Of a DNA stretch of 57,871 bases, positions 1-12,605 are shown one piece after another. Every line of letters begins with the position of its first letter. Position 1 is the first letter of the stretch. A program made the position numbers and the translations under genes. This DNA comes from Nemertoderma westbladi (lineage: Eukaryota; Xenacoelomorpha; Nemertodermatida; Nemertodermatidae), in contig JAUCBJ010001646.1 of NCBI GenBank assembly GCA_032718475.1, positions 1 through 57,871 on the forward strand, given 5' to 3'. Under the pieces are notes generated by a model, which searched no databases, was not told the DNA's origin, and saw nothing but the letters and a program-made list of their open reading frames with translations.

Positions 1-1
1 T

Positions 2-2899
2 ATCCTTTTGAAAGGCAACGCCACTCCATATCACGTAAATGGCGCGCGCCCGATTCCATTCGCTCTGCGCGATGAAGTGAAGCAACTCCTCGATAAACTT
101 ACATCGCGCCGAGTCATCGAACGAATCGATACTCCGACTGACTGGGCTCACCCTATGACAGTCACCCGCAAGCCCAGCGGTCAGTTGCGCCTCTGTGTTG
201 ATTTGCGTCGCCTGAACGACCAGGTTCGCCGCCCGTACTACCCAACCCCGTCACCACGTACGGTTGTGGCGGGAATAGACAACACGGCCAGGATATTCAC
301 TGTCCTGGATGCCGCATCTGGTTATTGGCAGATTCCCTTGGACCCCGCCTCTCAGGAACTCACAACGTTTATGACGCCATGGGGGCGTTTTAAATTCCTA
401 AGGAGCGTCATGGGACTCGTATCCTCTGGAGACGAGTTTAACCGCCGGGGCGACGACGCACTTCGGGGACTCCGGGGTGTTACTAAACTCGTAGATGACA
501 TTATCATTTACAGCGATACTCTAGAAAACCATCTTCTAGCCATCCGTGATGTATTACAACGATGCCGGGACCATGGCATTACTTTGAACCCGCGAAAAAT
601 TCAACTCGCTCAGCCCTCAGTTAAGTTTGCGGGCTATATAGTCAGTGGGGAGGGCATTCATTCCGATCCTAACAAATTAAAAGCGATCTCAGCCTTCCCA
701 TGTCCACATAATATCACGGATTTAAGGAGTTTCATCGGATTGGCGGAGCAATTAGCTCCATTTACGGACTCATTAGCGTCCATAATGGCGCCACTGCGAC
801 CCCTATTGAGCCCAAAGGCTCAATACATCTGGACTCCAGATCAGCAGCGGGCATTTGAAGCGACTAAATTGGCCCTTACTACTACGCCAATCCTAGCTCC
901 TTTCGACACCGTACTGCCAACCAGATTGTCTACCGATGCGTCCCGTCTACATGGACTCGGATATGCCCTCCTCCAGCTCCATGGCAACGTCTGGCGCTTA
1001 GTCGAGTGTGGATCGCGTTTCACCACTCCAACTGAGGCGCGATACGCCATGGTAGAGTTAGAATTGCTCGCCGTTGCTTGGGCAATAACTAAATGCCGAC
1101 TTTATCTACTCGGTTTACCTGATTTCGAGGTGCTCGTGGATCATAAACCGCTCGTGTCGATACTTAATAATCAAACTATCGATGCAACTGATAATTCCCG
1201 TATACAGCGCCTAAAAGCGAGGCTCGCCCCATATACGTTCACAACTGTATGGGTTAAAGGCACAAATCACCGCATCCCAGACGCGCTTTCACGCGCGCCT
1301 GTCGACAACCCGTCGGACGACGACATCGTGGATGACGGCGAGATGGCGCACTATGTACGTGCCGTCACTCGCCAGACCGCTGCCACAATTGCCGGTGGCG
1401 ACAGTGCCACACTCGCGGACCCAGTACTTACCAAACTGTCGAGCTTAGCAGCTGCTGACCCCCTGTATATGGAACTCATTCGCGCCGTCGAGCAGGGTTT
1501 CCCGCCAGAGTCCCGTACGAAACCGGGCGCCTTACAATACTGGTCTACGCGCGACCAGTTGACCACCTCGGATGGTCTGGTGCTATTGGGCCACCGTATC
1601 GTGATACCATTTGCTGCCCGCAAGGACACCCTATCCCAACTGCACGCATCCCACCAAGGCATCGAAAAAACACTCCGCCGTGCTCGCCAATGTGTTTATT
1701 GGCCCGGAATAACAAATGACATTAAACAAACTGTGGCGCAATGCCACACCTGCCTCGAGATGCGTCCATCTCAGATCCAGGAACCTTACTTCATTGAGGG
1801 ACAACCGACCCGTCCTTTCGAAGATATTAGCGGAGATTTCTTCATGCTGAGTGGGAAGAACTATCTCGCCTTGGTGGACCGGTATTCCGGGTGGCCCGAC
1901 ATCGTTAAATTCAATACGCCACCTGACGCCACACACACAATTATGGCTCTAAAGAACTGGTTTGTCCAATACAGCGTTCCAACACGGTTACGATCAGACG
2001 GAGGCACGCAATTTACTGCTCATGCGTTCACTCAATTCCTGAGTAACTGGGGTGTTAAACCCGTCACTTCCTCCGCTGAATACCCTCAGGGCAACGGGCA
2101 TGCTGAGACGGCGGTCAAGGCCCTTAAACGTCTCCTTGACAAGTCGGGTGGCAACATTGATAGCGATGCTTTCCACGACGGCCTCTTAGAATTGCGTAAC
2201 GGGCCCCGAGAAACCGGTTTATCACCTGCTGAAGTGGTGTTTGGCCATCCATTACGATCGCGCGTACCAGCTCATCACTCAGCGTTTTCTACCCAAGTCC
2301 AACAAACCCGGACACTTCTAGACGAGACATCGCCAAGTGTCCGAAATAAACGCATTGCAAGATACAACCGACGCTCTCGTAGCCTGCCTGAAATAACTGT
2401 TGGAACCCCCATACTTATTCAGAACCAAAAGACACGGCGATGGGATCGGCGCGGAATAGTCGCGGAGGCAGGTGAGAACCGCAAGTTTTCCATCCGGACA
2501 CCATCCGGACGCGTTCTCATCCGGAATAGGAGACTAATTATTCCGGACACGTCATCCGAAAATCCAAACCCAGCTTCACCGCCCCCTCCGGATAGTTCAC
2601 CCGAGCTATCATCACATTCCCGGCGAGACCCCTCGGTTACCGAAGCTGAGGGGGGTCCAAGATACGGAAATCGTTCTCGGACACCGGGCCCTGAATCTGT
2701 ACCTGGCCCAACCGAAATTCGGAATCGCTATCCGGATCGAAATCGGAAAATTCCGGACAGATTTGGCTCAACACCAGGCGTGGCCACAATACGTACGAAA
2801 TCCCAACCCGGATCTACAGCGCGGCCCCTCACAAGTTATATTCATAAAACTTTTCACACTTTTCTGGTGAACAAGGCTCCACTTAAATGGGAAACTTAG
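2..2899 (+). CDS. pol: Gypsy pol polyprotein (RT, RNase H, integrase), 5'-truncated by window edge
   Basis: This is a reverse transcriptase/integrase polyprotein that copies element RNA to DNA and inserts it. Residue numbers count the TTG codon at 8 as 1, although the frame is open to base 2. The RT has its first catalytic Asp at about 101 ([12 protein letters not shown]) and the second motif as LVDD at 161-164, where YVDD or YMDD is usual. RNase H spans about 305-430 (STDASR, the ELELLAV Glu, the VDHKPL Asp, ending PDALSR). An HHCC zinc-binding module lies at about 546-582. The integrase triad is D610, D664, E700, a spacing of 35 between the last two. A basic, Pro/Ser-rich tail follows. No stop or frameshift interrupts the visible ~966 codons, so this copy may have been active recently. 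Confidence 0.92.
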   Translation: MLLKGNATPYHVNGARPIPFALRDEVKQLLDKLTSRRVIERIDTPTDWAHPMTVTRKPSGQLRLCVDLRRLNDQVRRPYYPTPSPRTVVAGIDNTARIFTVLDAASGYWQIPLDPASQELTTFMTPWGRFKFLRSVMGLVSSGDEFNRRGDDALRGLRGVTKLVDDIIIYSDTLENHLLAIRDVLQRCRDHGITLNPRKIQLAQPSVKFAGYIVSGEGIHSDPNKLKAISAFPCPHNITDLRSFIGLAEQLAPFTDSLASIMAPLRPLLSPKAQYIWTPDQQRAFEATKLALTTTPILAPFDTVLPTRLSTDASRLHGLGYALLQLHGNVWRLVECGSRFTTPTEARYAMVELELLAVAWAITKCRLYLLGLPDFEVLVDHKPLVSILNNQTIDATDNSRIQRLKARLAPYTFTTVWVKGTNHRIPDALSRAPVDNPSDDDIVDDGEMAHYVRAVTRQTAATIAGGDSATLADPVLTKLSSLAAADPLYMELIRAVEQGFPPESRTKPGALQYWSTRDQLTTSDGLVLLGHRIVIPFAARKDTLSQLHASHQGIEKTLRRARQCVYWPGITNDIKQTVAQCHTCLEMRPSQIQEPYFIEGQPTRPFEDISGDFFMLSGKNYLALVDRYSGWPDIVKFNTPPDATHTIMALKNWFVQYSVPTRLRSDGGTQFTAHAFTQFLSNWGVKPVTSSAEYPQGNGHAETAVKALKRLLDKSGGNIDSDAFHDGLLELRNGPRETGLSPAEVVFGHPLRSRVPAHHSAFSTQVQQTRTLLDETSPSVRNKRIARYNRRSRSLPEITVGTPILIQNQKTRRWDRRGIVAEAGENRKFSIRTPSGRVLIRNRRLIIPDTSSENPNPASPPPPDSSPELSSHSRRDPSVTEAEGGPRYGNRSRTPGPESVPGPTEIRNRYPDRNRKIPDRFGSTPGVATIRTKSQPGSTARPLTSYIHKTFHTFLVNKAPLKWET

Positions 2900-3040
2900 T
2901 AGGCGCGTAGTGTCTATATCCGAACAAAAAGTATACGAGACGGGTCAAACCCAAACTATGAGTACAAACTGATAGACCCAGAATTCACATCGGTTTTAGT
3001 TCGCACTAAGCTCGGTGCTACATATGGGTTGCAACGAGCT

Positions 3041-3050
3041 CGAAAGGGGG
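3041..3050 (+). promoter_or_regulatory. polypurine tract of the Gypsy element
   Basis: The run CGAAAGGGGG directly precedes a TGTCG LTR start. This is the usual plus-strand primer position in LTR retrotransposons. Confidence 0.6.
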
Positions 3051-3345
3051 TGTCGTATTATGCACAATGACTACGATGTATAAAAGCACATCGCGGATAT
3101 ATGGCTCGCCCCAGAGGATCAACTATCAGACTGCCTGATCTGAACCCTTGGACAGGCTGCAGTAGTCAGTGGTAACGTACACGGAGTATGCTTATAGAGC
3201 ATTCCTCCGCCCACTAATGTACTAAGTGAGTTACCGGTACGTAGGACATAGCATGTAAAGTTATGCATATTTTATTATCGTTGTGTCAATATAAATGGAG
3301 GATTATAACAACAACATAAATACTATCATCAGTTGAGCTCATACA
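3051..3345 (+). repeat. 3' LTR of the Gypsy element
   Basis: It starts TGTCGTATTATG right after the polypurine tract and ends ...GCTCATACA, giving TG...CA termini and about 295 bp. A TATA box is present. The 3' boundary is inferred, because the 51-bp array begins at exactly this point and no second LTR is available for comparison. Confidence 0.55.
3079..3086 (+). promoter_or_regulatory. TATA box in Gypsy LTR
   Basis: TATAAAAG lies about 30 bp inside the LTR, fitting a Pol II promoter for the element. In the 3' LTR it could fire rightwards into the 51-bp array. Confidence 0.5.
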
Positions 3346-6300
3346 TGCTCGTTTATTTCATTGGGATCCCGGATATACACAAATATATGAAGTTTATGCT
3401 CGTTTATTTCATTGGGATCCCGGATATACACAAATATATGAAGTTTATGCTCGTTTATTTCATTGGGATCCCGGATATACACAAATATATGAAGTTTATG
3501 CTCGTTTATTTCATTGGGATCCCGGATATACACAAATATATGAAGTTTATGCTCGTTTATTTCATTGGGATCCCGGATATACACAAATATATGAAGTTTA
3601 TGCTCGTTTATTTCATTGGGATCCCGGATATACACAAATATATGAAGTTTATGCTCGTTTATTTCATTGGGATCCCGGATATACACAAATATATGAAGTT
3701 TATGCACGTTTATTTCATTGGGATCCCGGATATACACAAATATATGAAGTTTATGCACGTTTATTTCATTGGGATCCCGGATATACACAAATATATGAAG
3801 TTTATGCACGTTTATTTCATTGGGATCCCGGATATACACAAATATATGAAGTTTATGCTCGTTTATTTCATTGGGATCCCGGATATACACAAATATATGA
3901 AGTTTATGCTCGTTTATTTCATTGGGATCCCGGATATACACAAATATATGAAGTTTATGCACGTTTATTTCATTGGGATCCCGGATATACACAAATATAT
4001 GAAGTTTATGCACGTTTATTTCATTGGGATCCCGGATATACACAAATATATGAAGTTTATGCTCGTTTATTTCATTGGGATCCCGGATATACACAAATAT
4101 ATGAAGTTTATGCTCGTTTATTTCATTGGGATCCCGGATATACACAAATATATGAAGTTTATGCACGTTTATTTCATTGGGATCCCGGATATACACAAAT
4201 ATATGAAGTTTATGCACGTTTATTTCATTGGGATCCCGGATATACACAAATATATGAAGTTTATGCTCGTTTATTTCATTGGGATCCCGGATATACACAA
4301 ATATATGAAGTTTATGCTCGTTTATTTCATTGGGATCCCGGATATACACAAATATATGAAGTTTATGCACGTTTATTTCATTGGGATCCCGGATATACAC
4401 AAATATATGAAGTTTATGCACGTTTATTTCATTGGGATCCCGGATATACACAAATATATGAAGTTTATGCACGTTTATTTCATTGGGATCCCGGATATAC
4501 ACAAATATATGAAGTTTATGCACGTTTATTTCATTGGGATCCCGGATATACACAAATATATGAAGTTTATGCACGTTTATTTCATTGGGATCCCGGATAT
4601 ACACAAATATATGAAGTTTATGCTCGTTTATTTCATTGGGATCCCGGATATACACAAATATATGAAGTTTATGCACGTTTATTTCATTGGGATCCCGGAT
4701 ATACACAAATATATGAAGTTTATGCTCGTTTATTTCATTGGGATCCCGGATATACACAAATATATGAAGTTTATGCACGTTTATTTCATTGGGATCCCGG
4801 ATATACACAAATATATGAAGTTTATGCACGTTTATTTCATTGGGATCCCGGATATACACAAATATATGAAGTTTATGCTCGTTTATTTCATTGGGATCCC
4901 GGATATACACAAATATATGAAGTTTATGCTCGTTTATTTCATTGGGATCCCGGATATACACAAATATATGAAGTTTATGCTCGTTTATTTCATTGGGATC
5001 CCGGATATACACAAATATATGAAGTTTATGCTCGTTTATTTCATTGGGATCCCGGATATACACAAATATATGAAGTTTATGCTCGTTTATTTCATTGGGA
5101 TCCCGGATATACACAAATACATGAAGTTTATGCTCGTTTATTTCATTGGGATCCCGGATATACACAAATATATGAAGTTTATGCACGTTTATTTCATTGG
5201 GATCCCGGATATACACAAATATATGAAGTTTATGCACGTTTATTTCATTGGGATCCCGGATATACACAAATATATGAAGTTTATGCTCGTTTATTTCATT
5301 GGGATCCCGGATATACACAAATATATGAAGTTTATGCACGTTTATTTCATTGGGATCCCGGATATACACAAATATATGAAGTTTATGCTCGTTTATTTCA
5401 TTGGGATCCCGGATATACACAAATATATGAAGTTTATGCTCGTTTATTTCATTGGGATCCCGGATATACACAAATACATGAAGTTTATGCTCGTTTATTT
5501 CATTGGGATCCCGGATATACACAAATATATGAAGTTTATGCACGTTTATTTCATTGGGATCCCGGATATACACAAATATATGAAGTTTATGCTCGTTTAT
5601 TTCATTGGGATCCCGGATATACACAAATATATGAAGTTTATGCTCGTTTATTTCATTGGGATCCCGGATATACACAAATATATGAAGTTTATGCTCGTTT
5701 ATTTCATTGGGATCCCGGATATACACAAATATATGAAGTTTATGCACGTTTATTTCATTGGGATCCCGGATATACACAAATATATGAAGTTTATGCACGT
5801 TTATTTCATTGGGATCCCGGATATACACAAATATATGAAGTTTATGCACGTTTATTTCATTGGGATCCCGGATATACACAAATATATGAAGTTTATGCAC
5901 GTTTATTTCATTGGGATCCCGGATATACACAAATATATGAAGTTTATGCACGTTTATTTCATTGGGATCCCGGATATACACAAATATATGAAGTTTATGC
6001 TCGTTTATTTCATTGGGATCCCGGATATACACAAATATATGAAGTTTATGCACGTTTATTTCATTGGGATCCCGGATATACACAAATATATGAAGTTTAT
6101 GCTCGTTTATTTCATTGGGATCCCGGATATACACAAATATATGAAGTTTATGCTCGTTTATTTCATTGGGATCCCGGATATACACAAATACATGAAGTTT
6201 ATGCTCGTTTATTTCATTGGGATCCCGGATATACACAAATACATGAAGTTTATGCACGTTTATTTCATTGGGATCCCGGATATACACAAATATATGAAGT

Positions 6301-9271
6301 TTATGCTCGTTTATTTCATTGGGATCCCGGATATACACAAATATATGAAGTTTATGCTCGTTTATTTCATTGGGATCCCGGATATACACAAATACATGAA
6401 GTTTATGCTCGTTTATTTCATTGGGATCCCGGATATACACAAATATATGAAGTTTATGCTCGTTTATTTCATTGGGATCCCGGATATACACAAATATATG
6501 AAGTTTATGCTCGTTTATTTCATTGGGATCCCGGATATACACAAATATATGAAGTTTATGCTCGTTTATTTCATTGGGATCCCGGATATACACAAATATA
6601 TGAAGTTTATGCACGTTTATTTCATTGGGATCCCGGATATACACAAATATATGAAGTTTATGCACGTTTATTTCATTGGGATCCCGGATATACACAAATA
6701 TATGAAGTTTATGCACGTTTATTTCATTGGGATCCCGGATATACACAAATATATGAAGTTTATGCACGTTTATTTCATTGGGATCCCGGATATACACAAA
6801 TATATGAAGTTTATGCACGTTTATTTCATTGGGATCCCGGATATACACAAATATATGAAGTTTATGCACGTTTATTTCATTGGGATCCCGGATATACACA
6901 AATATATGAAGTTTATGCTCGTTTATTTCATTGGGATCCCGGATATACACAAATATATGAAGTTTATGCACGTTTATTTCATTGGGATCCCGGATATACA
7001 CAAATATATGAAGTTTATGCTCGTTTATTTCATTGGGATCCCGGATATACACAAATATATGAAGTTTATGCTCGTTTATTTCATTGGGATCCCGGATATA
7101 CACAAATATATGAAGTTTATGCTCGTTTATTTCATTGGGATCCCGGATATACACAAATATATGAAGTTTATGCTCGTTTATTTCATTGGGATCCCGGATA
7201 TACACAAATATATGAAGTTTATGCACGTTTATTTCATTGGGATCCCGGATATACACAAATATATGAAGTTTATGCTCGTTTATTTCATTGGGATCCCGGA
7301 TATACACAAATATATGAAGTTTATGCTCGTTTATTTCATTGGGATCCCGGATATACACAAATATATGAAGTTTATGCACGTTTATTTCATTGGGATCCCG
7401 GATATACACAAATATATGAAGTTTATGCACGTTTATTTCATTGGGATCCCGGATATACACAAATATATGAAGTTTATGCACGTTTATTTCATTGGGATCC
7501 CGGATATACACAAATATATGAAGTTTATGCACGTTTATTTCATTGGGATCCCGGATATACACAAATATATGAAGTTTATGCACGTTTATTTCATTGGGAT
7601 CCCGGATATACACAAATATATGAAGTTTATGCACGTTTATTTCATTGGGATCCCGGATATACACAAATATATGAAGTTTATGCACGTTTATTTCATTGGG
7701 ATCCCGGATATACACAAATATATGAAGTTTATGCACGTTTATTTCATTGGGATCCCGGATATACACAAATATATGAAGTTTATGCTCGTTTATTTCATTG
7801 GGATCCCGGATATACACAAATATATGAAGTTTATGCTCGTTTATTTCATTGGGATCCCGGATATACACAAATATATGAAGTTTATGCACGTTTATTTCAT
7901 TGGGATCCCGGATATACACAAATACATGAAGTTTATGCTCGTTTATTTCATTGGGATCCCGGATATACACAAATATATGAAGTTTATGCACGTTTATTTC
8001 ATTGGGATCCCGGATATACACAAATATATGAAGTTTATGCACGTTTATTTCATTGGGATCCCGGATATACACAAATATATGAAGTTTATGCACGTTTATT
8101 TCATTGGGATCCCGGATATACACAAATATATGAAGTTTATGCACGTTTATTTCATTGGGATCCCGGATATACACAAATATATGAAGTTTATGCTCGTTTA
8201 TTTCATTGGGATCCCGGATATACACAAATATATGAAGTTTATGCACGTTTATTTCATTGGGATCCCGGATATACACAAATATATGAAGTTTATGCACGTT
8301 TATTTCATTGGGATCCCGGATATACACAAATATATGAAGTTTATGCTCGTTTATTTCATTGGGATCCCGGATATACACAAATATATGAAGTTTATGCACG
8401 TTTATTTCATTGGGATCCCGGATATACACAAATATATGAAGTTTATGCACGTTTATTTCATTGGGATCCCGGATATACACAAATATATGAAGTTTATGCA
8501 CGTTTATTTCATTGGGATCCCGGATATACACAAATATATGAAGTTTATGCACGTTTATTTCATTGGGATCCCGGATATACACAAATATATGAAGTTTATG
8601 CACGTTTATTTCATTGGGATCCCGGATATACACAAATATATGAAGTTTATGCACGTTTATTTCATTGGGATCCCGGATATACACAAATATATGAAGTTTA
8701 TGCACGTTTATTTCATTGGGATCCCGGATATACACAAATATATGAAGTTTATGCACGTTTATTTCATTGGGATCCCGGATATACACAAATATATGAAGTT
8801 TATGCACGTTTATTTCATTGGGATCCCGGATATACACAAATATATGAAGTTTATGCACGTTTATTTCATTGGGATCCCGGATATACACAAATATATGAAG
8901 TTTATGCACGTTTATTTCATTGGGATCCCGGATATACACAAATATATGAAGTTTATGCACGTTTATTTCATTGGGATCCCGGATATACACAAATATATGA
9001 AGTTTATGCTCGTTTATTTCATTGGGATCCCGGATATACACAAATATATGAAGTTTATGCTCGTTTATTTCATTGGGATCCCGGATATACACAAATATAT
9101 GAAGTTTATGCACGTTTATTTCATTGGGATCCCGGATATACACAAATACATGAAGTTTATGCTCGTTTATTTCATTGGGATCCCGGATATACACAAATAT
9201 ATGAAGTTTATGCACGTTTATTTCATTGGGATCCCGGATATACACAAATATATGAAGTTTATGCACGTTTA
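3345..9271. repeat. 51-bp minisatellite array, ~116 copies
   Basis: The 51-bp unit is repeated without indels. It contains the BamHI palindrome GGGATCCC and the segment CCGGATATACACAAATATAT. Almost all variation is at two sites. One is a single base in ATGC[T/A]CG. The other is TATATGAAG versus TACATGAAG, seen in a minority of units. Because 51 is a multiple of 3 and the unit lacks stops, both strands read open for about 1,975 codons. I treat those ORFs as arithmetic artefacts: no unique coding sequence flanks them and variation ignores codon position. Homogeneity implies recent expansion or strong homogenisation. Confidence 0.95.
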
Positions 9272-9308
9272 AATTTGTACAGAGAACTAACAGTATGATT
9301 AAGTAATA

Positions 9309-10016
9309 CTAACTACGCCATAGGGTAAATATCCAGAGGGGACCAACTATACAAAAGCAAATAACAGCTGTATGACTGAAGTTTAAATTATCATAAAGGC
9401 GGGCATGTGGGGCGAGCCACATAGTTAACAAAACAATGGGAACTACAGTGTTGAGTGGGGGGCGATGCAAGTTAATTAGAACCGCTTCAGAATAAATCCT
9501 ACGCTCGTGGTTAGTAAACCTTTTAGAACATGTAATATTGAGCGCACCGATCCCACAAATAACAAAGTGTTGCAGTAGCAAGACTTCAGGACTCGAAATA
9601 TCGACTCCTAGCCCCTTGCCAGCAGCGTCATTTATGGCACTACGGTGACCTCTGAGGTGCTCATGTAAACGCTGTTCTGTCTGGCCGAGGTACCACAAGT
9701 GTGGATGCAGTTTACATTTAATAAAATAAATCACATTAAATGATTTGCAGTTAAATCTCCCATGGATGGGGTCACCCCATGGTGTCTGGCGCTGGTCTAG
9801 AATGGCCGAGCAGCATTTGCAACGAGGCCCATTGCAAGAGTGGTTTCCAAGAGGCAGAGTTGGCTCGGACTTGGTGATCAACAGTTTTCCTAACTTTGGG
9901 AGATTACGCGGCACCATTTGGACACTAATACCTAGCGAACGCAAGTCAGCATTATCTTTGCGGATAACGGAACTGTGGGGTCGTAGGGAGATATATAGAG
10001 GTGTATTTTGGCCCAT
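9309..10016 (-). pseudogene. Penelope-like GIY-YIG endonuclease domain
   Basis: This is the C-terminal endonuclease of a Penelope-like retroelement, which nicks the target to prime reverse transcription. The GIY-like strand reads NVIYFIKCK and the YIG-like strand WYLGQTEQ, followed by RLHEHLRGHRSAI, which gives the catalytic Arg and the conserved His. A late Glu lies in NHERRIYSEAVLI. A Cys cluster (CNGPRCKCC) precedes the domain, as in many Penelope-like proteins. It is open for about 235 codons but separated by frame breaks from the RT upstream, so it is labelled a pseudogene. Confidence 0.8.
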
Positions 10017-10102
10017 TCGCTGTAGTCTTATTTAAATTTTGGGGTGTTGATGAACCATTCGCCTCCGTTGGTAAATACGGCTGGTGCGTGATCGGCACCG
10101 GA

Positions 10103-11424
10103 CTAAGAGGTGTTGGGTTCGACGCATTGGAGGGAGAGGTGGGAATCCAGCGGATGGCCTTGGTTCTCCCACAATTTGATGTACTGGTGTTTATAACATG
10201 TGAACAAATAGTTTGAGTCAGTTAAACGACGAATACGCAAATTTTCCGATTTCACCACTGCCTGTAACGTCAGTTTATGGTGGAAACGAGAGTACATAAT
10301 AGGTAGTTTATTATTAGCCATTGGTTTTCTAAATAAACAAGTTCTAAGTGTGCAGGCATTAGTAGCAATCGTAAGACCAAGGTAGTCGACACTAGCATGG
10401 GAGTACTCCATAGTAAATTGGATGGCATCACTATTATATAGATTCCTACAAGCTGAGTTGAATGCAATCTTCATGAACTCGAAAGGCTCATCAGTTAGTC
10501 GCTCATCGTAAATGGGAAACTATCATCCACCAGAGTACGAAAGAATGAAGGAGTCCGTAGCGAAATAGTTATCGCCCTCTTGAGTACTTTGTATGAACTG
10601 ATTATAGAATAATCACTACTGTGGTGACCACCCATAGATGCACCTGCGATTTGCAGGTAGTAATAATTTTGGTAAAAGAAAATTTGTGGTATAAAAGAAA
10701 CCGTAAAATTGCTGCGAGTTGAGTAGAATGTTCAGATAATGTTGTATCCTCAGAAGGTGCATGCATGGTAGCCTCAATACCCAATTCATGAGGGATGACG
10801 GTAAACATGTCGATTACATCAATAGTGACTAAAGTAAAATGGGAATTATTAGTTGTTGTAGGCATGGTTTGTGTGTGTTTGTTGTAGTGGTGCATCATTT
10901 TGGATAAGGGTTTAAAAAATGCGTCCAAATTAGATATAATAGGTCTACCATTAGGGTGGGTTACCTACTCGTCACGTGGTTTATGGTCTTTAAGAGTTAT
11001 AAAGATATGGCCTGTAGTGAAGGTATTAGGGAAGAGGTGATGGCAAAGCCGTTGGTTCCCAATAGCAAGGGAATCTAATAACGATCGGCACTCACCACGA
11101 AAACGTGCAGTAGGGTCTTTGCGTAGTTTCTCATATGTTTTCTTATCACCCAAAATTCAAAGGATCTCATATTCCTTAGCAGATTTATCCAATAAAATAA
11201 TATTACCAGTTTTGTCACCTTTAAGGAGTGCTAAATTCTTGTTATTTCGGAGCTGTTTGAGAGCCAACTGCTGTGCTGGGGTGATATTAGGGCGCACATC
11301 CTCATCAAGGTTATCTACATTGACCCTTCGAAATGCTCTGTGCAAGCCAGAAATAATATTCTCAACAGAAACACCATCTACAGATGACGCTACCCACCTG
11401 GGATGCCGGGGGATCAGGAGGTTT
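10103..11424 (-). pseudogene. Penelope-like reverse transcriptase, fragmented
   Basis: The RT is recognised from ordered fragments in at least three frames: the N-terminal segment at 11345-11157, a segment with TGHIFITLKDHKP (11153-10965) corresponding to RT motif 1-2, the catalytic-Asp segment TLVTIDVIDMFTVIPHE (about 10840), and the post-palm segment 10474-10103. A YADD-type box is not intact between 10474 and 10600, where the frame is lost. Order, spacing and the downstream GIY-YIG domain support Penelope-like origin rather than a LINE or LTR element. Confidence 0.7.
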
Positions 11425-11652
11425 AACAGCTATAGGGGGTGAGTGTGGGATGGCGTTAAGTCTAGAATTACTCTTACCTCGCAGATTGTGGTTAACTGAG
11501 TCCTGTGCTGTTCTCGACCGGGTGCGCGAAGAAGGTGTGTCAGGAATGAAAACCCCAGCGCGGCGGTCGAGTTGCAAAGGAAAATCTGGGTGCAAACTGC
11601 AGTCTGCCAGGGGTCGGGTCTGTGGAGCCGGCTGTGGATTCGCTATGTTCAA

Positions 11653-12233
11653 CGCCCGTAATAATTCAACAGATGGTATGGTGTTGGTTCATAAACATCC
11701 GTATTCGCGGGTGGGAATAGTTCTTTGCGGGCCGTTGTTGGTTGCGAGCGAGTATGAGATAGTTACGTGGCAGTACTAACCTTAGGAGTAGCAGAAGTGT
11801 TTGATGCTACAGGGACTTCGGTGACACGATGCAGTTGGCCAGTTGGCCAACTCGTCATATATATTTATAATTTGAGTATGCTTACATGCCAGGCATTGTT
11901 CCATTACATTAACTCGCTTGATATAAAAAGTAAGAATGCAAGACTGTATGATTCACTGTCTTTATTATGATTGTAAATTAATTAGGCCTATACTGATTCC
12001 TCCATTGTGTACTTGTACCAGTGTACCGAAATCATAATACTGTAGATGTACTTAGATAAAATAGATGTAATTAGATTTGGAGAAACATGGTGGTTACTAG
12101 ACAACATTAACAAACAAACAATCAAAGACAATATAGTTTATTTCCAAATATTTCGCTGCGTGTTGAGTTATCCATGCCTCTCTATAACAGTTTCAATGAT
12201 TAACTAAAAAGAGAGCTATAAACAAATAAATAT
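11653..12233. other. no gene seen
   Basis: AT-rich sequence between the Penelope-like remnant and the SINE. Short ORFs here have no recognisable features. The promoter or 5' UTR of the Penelope element might extend into 11653-11780, but nothing shows it. Confidence 0.5.
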
Positions 12234-12452
12234 GTCCCGTCCCACCTTGGTGTAGTGGTTTAATACGTTGCCTTGAATTCACGTCTCTCGGAGGTCGTGG
12301 GTTCGATTCCCGCATGGGGCTAGGGCAGTTTTCGTTTCGGCACGAATGCTTTAAAGGGACTAGCCAGGGTGCATCTCTTGCATCCTTAATTGTTAGCTAA
12401 ATTAGTACCAGTTTCATCTGGGAAGATTAGGTCTGCGGAATAGGCGTCAATG
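12234..12452 (+). mobile_element. tRNA-derived SINE, interrupted by the DNA transposon
   Basis: The Pol III box A TGGTGTAGTGG (12248-12258) and box B GGTTCGATTCC (12300-12310) are spaced as in tRNA genes. A non-tRNA body follows. The arms pair poorly, so this is tRNA-derived rather than a functional tRNA. The body is interrupted at 12452 by the transposon, whose 6-bp target duplication TCAATG lies at the junction. The other half should resume at 19841. The outer SINE ends are uncertain. Confidence 0.65.
12447..12452. repeat. 6-bp target-site duplication, left copy
   Basis: TCAATG sits immediately outside the left terminal inverted repeat and is matched exactly at 19835-19840. Confidence 0.8.
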
Positions 12453-12605
12453 TATGGGGCGCCGTTTGGGCCAAAAATAAAAAAAACATTATATTAAAAA
12501 GTTATAATGGTATGTTTTTTATCTTGCCGTTTGGGCCAAAAGTTGTAATGGTATGTTTTTTTATCTTGCCGTTTGGGCCAAAAACCTCAGAGAGGGAAAT
12601 TTGAA
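12453..12605 (+). repeat. left terminal inverted repeat with internal repeats
   Basis: About 153 bp, matching the reverse complement of 19681-19834 with few differences. Inside it, CCGTTTGGGCCAAAA occurs three times. Two of these end copies of a segment beginning TAATGGTATGTTTT. The arrangement could be a multi-site transposase-binding end; that role is inferred. Confidence 0.85.

Larger units (their letters stand above)
1..3345 (+). mobile_element. Ty3/Gypsy LTR retrotransposon, 3' part (5' end outside window)
   Basis: An RT-RNase H-integrase ORF is followed by a purine tract (3041-3050) and a 3' LTR from 3051. The reading frame is open to the first base of the window, so gag, protease and the 5' LTR lie to the left. 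The order RT, RNase H, integrase is that of the Ty3/Gypsy superfamily; BEL and Copia differ in sequence or order. The LTR end abuts a 51-bp tandem array, so no target duplication can be checked. Confidence 0.9.
9309..11652 (-). mobile_element. Penelope-like element (RT + GIY-YIG), decayed
   Basis: Minus-strand fragments in several frames follow the order of a Penelope-like ORF: an N-terminal segment with QLRNNKNLALLKGDKTGNI (11345-11157), an RT core with FTLVTIDVIDMFTVIP (about 10840), a thumb-like segment with YLGLTIATN and LFRKPMANN (10474-10103), and a C-terminal GIY-YIG nuclease (10016-9309). Frameshifts and stops separate the parts, so the copy is dead. The 3' end lies only ~38 bp from the 51-bp array. 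No LTR-like terminal repeat is visible. The proline-rich N-terminal part (11652-11362) is assigned by position only. Confidence 0.8.

Noticed and set aside
3333-9272. Open frames of ~1,975 codons on both strands over the 51-bp array
   Set aside because: A 51-bp stop-free unit stays open by arithmetic on both strands. There is no unique coding flank, and the main variable base is not placed as under protein selection.
12241-12320. Functional tRNA gene
   Set aside because: Box A and B are good but acceptor and anticodon arms do not pair and a long body follows, which fits a SINE.
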